A stretch of 13,262 bases of DNA from Phycisphaerales bacterium UBA1926 (GTDB taxonomy: Bacteria > Planctomycetota > Phycisphaerae > Phycisphaerales > UBA1924). The stretch spans positions 24,542 through 37,803 of the forward strand of contig DDFO01000037.1 of assembly GCA_002337215.1 (NCBI GenBank), read 5' to 3'. Position numbers and translations under genes: made by a program. Shown here in pieces: positions 6,717 through 12,915 of this stretch (positions are counted from its first letter, which is position 1; each line of letters opens with the position of its first letter). The notes under the pieces are model-generated. The model was not told the origin of the DNA and searched no databases. It saw only the letters and a list, made by a program, of their open reading frames with translations.

Positions 6717-8432
6717 TCAAAACTCGTCCACCTGGCTCACGCGGGCGATCTCTTCGGGGGTTGTCATCCCGCGGAGGACCTTCTTCCGCCCGTCCTCGAC
6801 GAGCGGCCGCATCCCCGATGTCAGCGCGGCCTTCCGAAGCTCCGCTACCGGCGCCATCTTGAACGCCAGATCGCGGAGTTCGCTGTTCATCTGCAGCAGC
6901 TCGAAGATCGCTCGTCGACCCTTGAATCCCCCGGGAGCGTCCGGATGATCCACAGGCTTGCATGCCTTCCCGAGCGCCTCTTCCTTACTGAGCCCGATGA
7001 GCCGAAGGTACTTGGGATCGAGGTCCCCCTCTTCGGACAGAACCTTGCTCTTGTCGTACAGGATTCGCACCAGCCGCTGTGCCATGATCGCCTGGATCGA
7101 TGACGCGACAAGGAAGGGTTTGATGCCCATGTCGATCAGACGCGTCATGGCGCTCGGCGCGTCGTTGGTGTGGAGCGTCGAGAACACAAGGTGACCCGTC
7201 AGCGCCGCCTGAATCGCGATCTCGCCCACCTCGCGGTCACGGATCTCACCCACAAGGATGATGTTGGGCGCCTGACGCAGCATCGAACGCAGAATCGCCG
7301 GGAAGGTCAGCCCGATGCTCTCTCGCACCTGGCACTGGTTGATGCCATCGAAGTTGTATTCGACCGGGTCCTCGGCGGTGATGATTTTCCGATCGGGCCG
7401 GTTGAGCACATCGAGCGCCGTGTACAGCGTCGTCGTCTTGCCCGACCCCGTGGGACCCGTCACCAGGAAGATCCCGTTGGGCTTGCGGATGATCTTGTTG
7501 AACATCTCGAGGTTGTCGGCCTCGAAGCCCAGGTTCGGCAGACCGATCCTCACCGCATCCGGGCGCAGAATACGGCAGACCACGCTCTCCCCGTGGTACG
7601 CCGGGCACGCCGACACGCGGTAGTCGATGTTGACGTCATCGACCTCAAGCTTGATCCGGCCGTCCTGAGGGATCCGTTTCTCGGCGATGTTCACGCCGCT
7701 CATCAGCTTCAGGCGGCTCAGGATCGCCTTCTGCATCCGCTTCGGGAGGTTGTCACGCTCCACGCACACACCGTCGATGCGATACCGCAGTCGCACGCGG
7801 TCCGCCATCGGCTCCACGTGGACGTCGGAAGCCCTGATCCGGACGGCCTCCGACAGGATCCGGTTCACCAACCGCACGACCGGCGAATCCTCGCCCGCGA
7901 CGTCGATCGATTTATCCATCGATCGGTCCACCGAGCGGTCGATCGTCCGGTCGATCGAATCGGTGACGAGGCTCTCCTCAGCCGCGACGGGCGCCGTCCC
8001 GCTCTCCTTGCCATCAAGGAACCGCTTGATCGCCCCCCGGCTCGCGATCTTCAGATCGAGATCCTTGTTGAGTCGGAAACGCAGGTTATCCATCAACTCC
8101 ATGTTCATCGGGTCGTGCACGATGAGCTGGAGCTTGCCGTTTGCCTCGCCCATGGGGAGCACGAGGTATTTCTTGATGAGCTGCTTATCGATCGCGTCCA
8201 GGTTCACCTGCGACGCGTGCGGCTCGGCGTTCGGATCGACGTAGTCGAATCCGAACTGCTTCGCGAGGGCCTGGGCGACCTGATCGGCCTTGACCTTTCC
8301 CTCGTCGATCAGCACCTCGCCGATCCGTTTGTTGCTCTTCTTGCCCGCCTTGGCGGCCTTGTCGGCGTCTTCCTGCGACACCACCCCGGCGCCGGCGAGA
8401 ATCTCGCCCAGTTTCTTCTTTGATCGTGCCAT
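6717..8432 (-). CDS. gspE: GspE/PilB-type secretion ATPase (copy 2, upstream of pilT)
   Basis: With the ATG at 8432 the protein has 571 residues. The MshEN-like N-terminal region (about 5-140) carries K-L-G-E-I-L and R-I-G-E-V-L-I segments, then Y-L-V-L-P-M. A tetrapeptide-repeat linker follows at 158-177. The ATPase core has R-A-S-D-V-H-V-E-P near 200, Walker A G-P-T-G-S-G-K-T-T at 326-334, A-E-D-P-V-E-Y near 353-359, Walker B N-I-I-L-V-G-E-I-R-D at 390-399 and S-T-L-H-T-N-D-A-P near 418-426. The zinc tetracysteine module is absent, with only one Cys (491) between Q-R-L-V-R and G-F-K-G-R. The usual R-Q-D-P-D before Walker B reads R-Q-A-P-N. It could be the extension ATPase (PilB) paired with PilT, or a GspE; sequence alone does not decide. 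An upstream in-frame start at 8495 would add 21 unrelated residues. Confidence 0.94.
   Translation of the reverse strand: MARSKKKLGEILAGAGVVSQEDADKAAKAGKKSNKRIGEVLIDEGKVKADQVAQALAKQFGFDYVDPNAEPHASQVNLDAIDKQLIKKYLVLPMGEANGKLQLIVHDPMNMELMDNLRFRLNKDLDLKIASRGAIKRFLDGKESGTAPVAAEESLVTDSIDRTIDRSVDRSMDKSIDVAGEDSPVVRLVNRILSEAVRIRASDVHVEPMADRVRLRYRIDGVCVERDNLPKRMQKAILSRLKLMSGVNIAEKRIPQDGRIKLEVDDVNIDYRVSACPAYHGESVVCRILRPDAVRIGLPNLGFEADNLEMFNKIIRKPNGIFLVTGPTGSGKTTTLYTALDVLNRPDRKIITAEDPVEYNFDGINQCQVRESIGLTFPAILRSMLRQAPNIILVGEIRDREVGEIAIQAALTGHLVFSTLHTNDAPSAMTRLIDMGIKPFLVASSIQAIMAQRLVRILYDKSKVLSEEGDLDPKYLRLIGLSKEEALGKACKPVDHPDAPGGFKGRRAIFELLQMNSELRDLAFKMAPVAELRKAALTSGMRPLVEDGRKKVLRGMTTPEEIARVSQVDEF
7902..7961 (-). 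repeat. 12-base tandem repeat encoding a D-R-S-x tetrapeptide linker
   Basis: Sixty bases encode five consecutive tetrads of the form D-(S/R/K)-(S/T/I)-(I/V/M) in GspE copy 2 (residues 158-177). The DNA is a degenerate 12-base repeat rich in gatcg and cggtcga. Alternating acidic and basic residues at fixed spacing suggest a flexible or charged helical linker between the N-terminal region and the ATPase core. Copy-number change would keep the frame. Confidence 0.75.
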
Positions 8433-8439
8433 AACGAAC

Positions 8440-8454
8440 GGAAGCTCTCCTTCC
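8440..8454 (-). promoter_or_regulatory. Hairpin holding the Shine-Dalgarno of gspE copy 2
   Basis: On the minus strand GGAAG-GAGAG-CTTCC forms a 5-base stem with a 5-base loop. The AAGGAG element (8452-8447) lies in its 5' arm and loop. Linear spacing to the ATG at 8432 is 14 bases, longer than ideal. The folded hairpin would end 7 bases before the ATG, so it could display or mask the ribosome site. Inference from sequence only. Confidence 0.35.
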
Positions 8455-8545
8455 CCTTTTACCAGTGCCGCCACACACTCGCCAAGGCGGCCCAACGGGG
8501 AACACGCGGCAACGACCGCGCCGGGTCACACGGGACCCACGCCGC

Positions 8546-8559
8546 CGAAGCCTGCTTCG
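8546..8559. promoter_or_regulatory. 14-base dyad just downstream of the candidate -10 box
   Basis: CGAAGC-CT-GCTTCG is a perfect inverted repeat with 6-base arms and a 2-base centre, 3 bases downstream of the TATAGT element on the minus strand and over the expected transcription start. The geometry is the same as the dyad at 5445-5458, but the sequence differs. It could be an operator, an early RNA hairpin, or chance. Confidence 0.25.
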
Positions 8560-8562
8560 ACA

Positions 8563-8568
8563 ACTATA
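8563..8568 (-). promoter_or_regulatory. Candidate -10 box (TATAGT) for the gspE2-pilT unit
   Basis: TATAGT on the minus strand matches 5 of 6 bases of the -10 consensus and lies about 130 bases before the gspE2 ATG. No -35 box is recognisable at 16-19 bases upstream; TTGGGA is at 21. Low confidence. Confidence 0.3.
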
Positions 8569-8847
8569 CCGGCTCGACCACCCGACGGATCCCAACCCGC
8601 CGAATCCCGAAACTCCACGGAACCCGAGGACGCCCAATCAGCATTGGCATCGCAATCCGGACAAGTTCCGAAGAAACTCCGCAGAAGCCAAGAATCCCGC
8701 CATGCCGCTCCCTATCTTCCTAGCACCGGGAAAGTCTATGAACCGCACGGGTTGCCACGCCATGGCCGGCCACAGTGCGAACCCGCCGACGCGTCCCGAC
8801 AATACATATCATCTCCAGAGGCTCGACCCAGAACGTTAAGGCGGACC

Positions 8848-9528
8848 ATGCGACTCCTGATCACGGCAGGCCCCACGCACGAACCAATCGATGCGGTACG
8901 GTTCCTCGGCAATCGCTCAAGCGGACGCGTCGGCAGCGCCCTCGCCGAGACCGCGGCCGACATGGGGTGGGAAGTCCGCCTGCTCATGGGCCCGCACGCG
9001 ATGATCCCCGAACACGGACAGATCGACATCATCCGTTTCCAGTCCACCGCCGATCTCCAGGCTCTGCTTGAAGAGCATCTCCCGTGGTGCGACATGCTCA
9101 TCATGGCAGCCGCGGTCTCCGATTTCACCCCCGTGGTGCCGAAGGATTGCCGGGAAACCAAATGGCGCCGGGGTGACGACGCGCCGACGCTGGAACTCCG
9201 GCCCACGCCCGACCTCCTCCGCGGCTGCGCCGATCGCGCCCGCGGAGACCAGACCCTGGTCGGTTTCGCACTCGAACCCAGCGAAACGACTAAATCGTCC
9301 GCCCTCCGCAAACTCGAGCGGAAGAACGTGGATTTCATCGTCGCCAACCCGCTCGAGACGATGGACGCGGACCGGATCGCCGCAACGATCTACCGTCGGG
9401 GGGGCGATCTCGTCGCGACCACCGACGGGCCGATCTCGAAACAAACATTCGCGTCCTGGTTGCTCAAGCAACTCAAATCGGCCTCGGCCGTCTCACTTAG
9501 GGAGTGCAGAACATCGCACCGCACATGA
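8848..9528 (+). CDS. coaB: Stand-alone phosphopantothenoylcysteine synthetase (CoaB)
   Basis: The protein has 226 residues, matching only the synthetase half of bifunctional CoaBC. CoaB joins 4'-phosphopantothenate to cysteine using a nucleotide triphosphate, the second step of CoA synthesis, in the cytoplasm. The N-terminal signature G-P-T-H-E-P-I-D-A-V-R (8-18) with N-R-S-S-G-R-V-G (22-29), A-A-A-V-S-D-F near 87-93 and F-I-V-A-N-P-L near 163-169 are all family hallmarks. The lysine-rich K-x-K-K loop of the family appears as K-W-R-R (105-108). No flavoprotein decarboxylase domain (CoaC) precedes it. The open frame extends upstream to 8290 but runs through non-coding sequence; the ATG at 8848 starts exactly at the domain and has AAGG 6 bases before the ATG. 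The stop overlaps the next gene as ATGA. The last 15 or so residues look like a non-conserved tail. Confidence 0.92.
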   Translation: MRLLITAGPTHEPIDAVRFLGNRSSGRVGSALAETAADMGWEVRLLMGPHAMIPEHGQIDIIRFQSTADLQALLEEHLPWCDMLIMAAAVSDFTPVVPKDCRETKWRRGDDAPTLELRPTPDLLRGCADRARGDQTLVGFALEPSETTKSSALRKLERKNVDFIVANPLETMDADRIAATIYRRGGDLVATTDGPISKQTFASWLLKQLKSASAVSLRECRTSHRT

Positions 9529-11417
9529 ACAACCGCTCCGGCGGTGACCAGTCCAATCGCAACAACAAACCCTTCGGCAACCGACCCAGACAACAAGGCT
9601 ACCAAGGCAATCAGGGTGGCCAGGGCCGCCCCGGCGGCAACCGCTTCGGCGGAGGCGGGCGCGGCCCCGGCGGCGGTCACGGCGGTGGCCCCAGAGACGG
9701 ACACCGAGACGGATACCGCGGTGGGCAAGGGGGCGGACACGGCGGCGGACCGAACCGCAGGCCCGACCGCTACACCGGCAATCGACCGGACGATCGCGGA
9801 GGCTATCAGGACCAGCGACGCCCGGATCCGATCGAGATCCTCCACCTCGACGAGCACATCGTTGTCGTCAAGAAACCAGTCGGCGTCGTCACCGCGGCCG
9901 TGCGTTCGCGCACAGCCACCGCCCTCGACATCACCCGCGAAGAGCTCAAGCGACGCCGCGAGCGGAACCTCCGCGTCTTCCCGATCCACGAGATCGATCG
10001 CGACGCGTCGGGCGTGCTCGTCTTTGCACGCACGGACGAGGCCACCGAGGACCTCCGCCGGCAGTTCCGAAGCCGGGCGACCGACCGCATCTATCTCGCG
10101 CTCATCGAGGGCTACATCTCGCCCGACACGCCGCCGTCCACGATCCGCTCGAGGCTGATCGAGAACTCGCGGGGGGTTGCGCAGTCGGTGGACGATCACG
10201 AAGCGGCGCCCACCGGCCCCGACAAGCCGCACGCCGCGGTCACGCACGTGCGCCCGGTCGCGTCCCGGGACGGGCTCACCCTGGTCCGCCTCCGGGCGGA
10301 GACCGACCACCCCTACCAATTGCGCGCGCACATGGCCGAGGCCGGCACCCCCGTCGCCGGCGATCGCGCGTACCGCACCCGCCGCGACGACATCCCGCGC
10401 CTCGCGCTGCATCTCGGCGAGGTCACCTTCGCCCACCCGATCACCGGCGAGCGGACACGGCAGTCGTGCCCCGCGCCCGCACCGTTCTACGAACTCGTGG
10501 GCAAGAACCCGCCCTCGGGGGCCGTCCCGAGCAAGACGTTCGACGCCGAGGGCAACGCGTCGCCCACCCACTGGGACCCGGTCAGCGCGTGGTACGACGA
10601 CCTGATCGGCGGACGCGGGAACGACCTCTACCAGCGTCTGCTCATCCCCCGCACGCTCGATCTGATCGGGGACGCCCGCGGGCGCACGATCCTCGACATC
10701 GCGTGCGGCCAAGGCGTGCTCAGCCGTGCGCTCGCCGAACGGGGCGCGACGGTCGTCGGAGTTGACGCCGCCGCCGGCCTGATCGAACGCGCCCGAGAAC
10801 TGGGCGACGCCGAGAGCAGGATCACCTACTACGAAGGCGACGCGCAATCACTCGCCGAGGCGGTCCCGGACGCGTCCGAAACGAAGTTCGACTCGGCGGT
10901 CTGCCTCATGGCGCTGATGAACATCGCGGACCTCGATGCCGTGCTCCGCGGCACATCGCGGATGCTCCGCCCCGGGGGCGAACTGATCGGGGTGATCCTG
11001 CACCCCGCGTTCCGCACGCCGCGCACGACCGCGTGGGGCTGGGTCGGAGCGAATCCCCAGAACCAGAAACAGTTTCGCCGCGTCGATGCCTACATGAGCG
11101 AGTCGTCGGTCGAGATCACCATGAACCCGGGGTCCGCGTCTTCGGGTGCCGAAGCGATCACGACGACGACGTTCCACCGCCCGATCTCCGCGTATGTGCG
11201 CGCGCTCGCGGACGCCGGATTCGCCATCGAGTCGCTGGAGGAATGGACCAGCCCTCGCGAGAGTGAGCCGGGGCCTCGGGCCGAGGAAGAGAACAGGGCC
11301 CGGGCGGAGATTCCGATGTTCCTCGCGTTCCGGGCCCGCTCCACTGCGGCAGCGGAACTCCCGGCGACGGAAACCGCGGCGGCGGAGCCCGCGGCGGCGG
11401 AGCCCGCGGCCGAATAG
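9525..11417 (+). CDS. Fusion: Gly/Arg-rich N-terminus + RluA-type pseudouridine synthase + class I SAM methyltransferase
   Basis: The protein has 630 residues in three parts. Residues 1 to about 100 are low complexity, rich in Gly, Arg, Asn, Gln and His with R-G-G and G-G-G-H-G-G-G-P motifs, as in RNA-binding disordered tails. Residues about 101-325 are an RluA-like pseudouridine synthase: V-V-K-K-P-V-G, catalytic Asp158 in H-E-I-D-R-D-A-S-G-V, I-Y-L-A-L-I-E-G, and Y-Q-L-R-A-H-M-A-E with G-D-R-A-Y. Residues about 345-605 are a class I methyltransferase: I-L-D-I-A-C-G-Q-G (motif I, 389-397), G-V-D near 412-414, and L-R-P-G-G near 481-485. An AAAEP-repeat tail follows. It may isomerise uridine and methylate RNA or another substrate; targets are unknown. 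The start is ATG 9525, overlapping the coaB stop as ATGA, which implies coupling. The GTG at 9504 is an alternative but has its GGAG directly abutting. Confidence 0.88.
   Translation: MNNRSGGDQSNRNNKPFGNRPRQQGYQGNQGGQGRPGGNRFGGGGRGPGGGHGGGPRDGHRDGYRGGQGGGHGGGPNRRPDRYTGNRPDDRGGYQDQRRPDPIEILHLDEHIVVVKKPVGVVTAAVRSRTATALDITREELKRRRERNLRVFPIHEIDRDASGVLVFARTDEATEDLRRQFRSRATDRIYLALIEGYISPDTPPSTIRSRLIENSRGVAQSVDDHEAAPTGPDKPHAAVTHVRPVASRDGLTLVRLRAETDHPYQLRAHMAEAGTPVAGDRAYRTRRDDIPRLALHLGEVTFAHPITGERTRQSCPAPAPFYELVGKNPPSGAVPSKTFDAEGNASPTHWDPVSAWYDDLIGGRGNDLYQRLLIPRTLDLIGDARGRTILDIACGQGVLSRALAERGATVVGVDAAAGLIERARELGDAESRITYYEGDAQSLAEAVPDASETKFDSAVCLMALMNIADLDAVLRGTSRMLRPGGELIGVILHPAFRTPRTTAWGWVGANPQNQKQFRRVDAYMSESSVEITMNPGSASSGAEAITTTTFHRPISAYVRALADAGFAIESLEEWTSPRESEPGPRAEEENRARAEIPMFLAFRARSTAAAELPATETAAAEPAAAEPAAE
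9597..9767 (+). repeat. Gly/Arg-rich low-complexity coding segment
   Basis: The segment encodes the G/R/H/Q-rich N-terminus of the fusion protein. GGGHGGGP is encoded twice, and the DNA has a near-repeat of gagacggacacc and gagacggatacc. It is typical of slippage-prone RGG-type tails. Confidence 0.7.
11376..11410 (+). repeat. 15-base tandem repeat at the C-terminus of the fusion protein
   Basis: gcggcggcggagccc is repeated perfectly at 11376-11390 and 11391-11405, with a partial third copy. It encodes AAAEP-AAAEP just before the stop. It is an in-frame minisatellite making an Ala/Glu/Pro tail, variable in length between strains if slippage occurs. Confidence 0.8.
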
Positions 11418-11470
11418 CATACTTCTAACGCTTCGTTCAGCGGCATTCAGACCATCGGCTGGCGACACGC

Positions 11471-11476
11471 GGGGAG
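11471..11476 (+). promoter_or_regulatory. Ribosome binding site of the persulfide dioxygenase-like gene
   Basis: GGGGAG, 8 bases before the ATG at 11485. It favours this ATG over the in-frame ATG at 11491. Confidence 0.7.
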
Positions 11477-11484
11477 AACCACGC

Positions 11485-12891
11485 ATGTTCATGCGCACGA
11501 TCTACGACGAAGGGCTCGCGCAGGCGGCGTACCTGATCGGCTGCCAGGCAACGGGTGAGGCGATCCTGTTCGATCCGCTCCGTGACGTCGATCGCTACAT
11601 CGATCTCGCCGAAGCGAACGGCCTCAGGATCGTCGGGGTCGCAGAAACGCACATCCATGCGGACTTCGTCAGCGGAGCCCGCGAGACCGCCGATCGCGTT
11701 GGCGCACATGTCTATGTCTCCAACGAGGGCGGCAACGACTGGCGTTCTGGCTGGCTCGCGGGAACATCCCATACTGAACTGAAGCACGGCGATCGGTTCA
11801 GCATCGGCAACATCGGATTCGAGGCGATCCACACGCCGGGGCACACGCCCGAGCACATGGTGTACCTGGTGACCGACGGCGGCGCTGATGCCGATGCCCC
11901 CATCGGCCTGATCTCAGGAGACTTTCTGTTCGTGGGCGATCTTGGTCGGCCCGATCTGCTCGAGACCGCTGCGGGACAAGTCGGGACCATGGAGACCGGT
12001 GCGCACGATCTGTACCACTCGCTCGACCGACTCAGTTCAATCCCGGATTTCGTCCAGGTCTGGCCCGGGCATGGGGCGGGTAGCGCGTGCGGCAAGGCGC
12101 TCGGGGCGGTGCCGATGAGCACGATCGGCTACGAGCGGCGGTTCAACCCCGCGATCAAGCTCTCAGGAAACGAGTCCGATTTCGTCGGATACATCCTCGA
12201 CGGGCAGCCCGAGCCGCCCATGTACTTTGCGGATATGAAGCGGCTCAACCGGGACGGGCCTCCGGTGCTCGGGTCACTGCCCGAGCCGGAAAGAATCTCG
12301 GTCGAGCGAGCTGGCGCCATCGATCCGAGTGAGTTCACGATCATCGACACGCGGAATTGGGAGTCGTTCGTTTCGGGACACATTCCGGGCTCGCTGTCGT
12401 TCCCGCTGGGCGGCTCGTTCGCGACCGACGCGGGCTCGATGGTCAGAATCGATGATCGGATCTGCCTGATCGTCGGTGAGGATCGGCTCGGCGACACTGT
12501 CCGGCAGCTCGTCCGGATCGGGTGCGACCGGATCGAGTCGTGGTGCCCGGCCGATGAGGTCACGGGTTCACCCGCCTCGTCGGCGAAGGTCCGTGAGATC
12601 ACGGTGCAGGGGCTCTCCGCTCTCGACCCGGGAGACCGGACGATTCTGGATGTGCGGAGACGGTCCGAGTTCGACGCGGGGCACATGCCCGGCGCTTCGA
12701 ACATCTCGCACACCCGGCTCCGCGGGCGGTTCGGCGAGGTTCCGGATGGTGAGCCGATCTATGTGAGCTGCCGGAGCGGGAAGCGGTCGGCGCGATCGGT
12801 CGCGTTTCTGAAGCGGTCGGGGCGCGAGGCCGTGAACGTGCGCGGCGGCTGGCTCGCCTGGGAAGAGGCGGGCGGCGCGGTCGAGAAGTAA
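11485..12891 (+). CDS. CstB-like persulfide dioxygenase-sulfurtransferase (MBL + pseudo-rhodanese + rhodanese)
   Basis: The protein has 468 residues. Residues 1 to about 250 are a metallo-beta-lactamase fold of the ETHE1/persulfide dioxygenase type, with T-H-I-H-A-D-F (His56, His58, Asp60), T-P-G-H-T-P-E-H (His120) and S-G-D-F (Asp146). By family analogy His56, His120 and Asp146 hold one iron. Residues about 270-360 resemble a rhodanese without a catalytic Cys loop. Residues about 370-468 are an active rhodanese with Cys429 in S-C-R-S-G-K-R. This order matches CstB, which oxidises persulfides to sulfite and thiosulfate. The Cys in G-H-G-A-G-S-A-C-G-K (202) and Cys20 sit where I recall CstB having cysteines. 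It starts 67 bases after the fusion gene and may share its transcript. A role in sulfide or persulfide detoxification in the cytoplasm is likely. No sulfur-responsive regulator is in the window. A glyoxalase II function is less likely given the rhodanese domains. Confidence 0.88.
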   Translation: MFMRTIYDEGLAQAAYLIGCQATGEAILFDPLRDVDRYIDLAEANGLRIVGVAETHIHADFVSGARETADRVGAHVYVSNEGGNDWRSGWLAGTSHTELKHGDRFSIGNIGFEAIHTPGHTPEHMVYLVTDGGADADAPIGLISGDFLFVGDLGRPDLLETAAGQVGTMETGAHDLYHSLDRLSSIPDFVQVWPGHGAGSACGKALGAVPMSTIGYERRFNPAIKLSGNESDFVGYILDGQPEPPMYFADMKRLNRDGPPVLGSLPEPERISVERAGAIDPSEFTIIDTRNWESFVSGHIPGSLSFPLGGSFATDAGSMVRIDDRICLIVGEDRLGDTVRQLVRIGCDRIESWCPADEVTGSPASSAKVREITVQGLSALDPGDRTILDVRRRSEFDAGHMPGASNISHTRLRGRFGEVPDGEPIYVSCRSGKRSARSVAFLKRSGREAVNVRGGWLAWEEAGGAVEK

Positions 12892-12915
12892 ACGGGAGGG
12901 CGTGCGGCTCTCCGG

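Larger units (their letters stand above)
8433..8847. other. Divergent intergenic region between gspE copy 2 and coaB
   Basis: These 415 bases hold no supportable gene. Open frames here lack ribosome sites and family similarity, and several are tails of antisense frames. For the minus strand there is a TATAGT -10-like element and a dyad, listed separately. For coaB I see only a short AT-rich patch at 8800-8812 (aatacatatc) and no convincing -35/-10 pair. No terminator, tRNA or repeat array was seen. Confidence 0.6.

Noticed and set aside
7170..8423. Open frame of 417 codons on the plus strand
   Set aside because: It is exactly antisense in phase to gspE copy 2, with the same biased composition and no ribosome site or domain.
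8290..8847. Upstream extension of the coaB frame
   Set aside because: It overlaps gspE2 on the opposite strand and has no family similarity. The CoaB domain begins exactly at the ATG at 8848.
9504..9524. GTG at 9504 as start of the fusion gene
   Set aside because: The only GGAG abuts the codon itself. The ATG at 9525 overlapping the coaB stop is the more natural coupled start. Only 7 residues differ.
9390..10847. Open frame of 485 codons on the minus strand
   Set aside because: It is in-phase antisense of the end of coaB and the start of the fusion gene. Its Ala/Val-rich stretch is the complement of the Gly-rich repeat.
12893..12914. Possible bidirectional terminator between the convergent CstB-like gene and pntB
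   Set aside because: The stem is only 6 base pairs with a bulge (CGGGAG with CTC-T-CCG), and no T-tract lies on either side.
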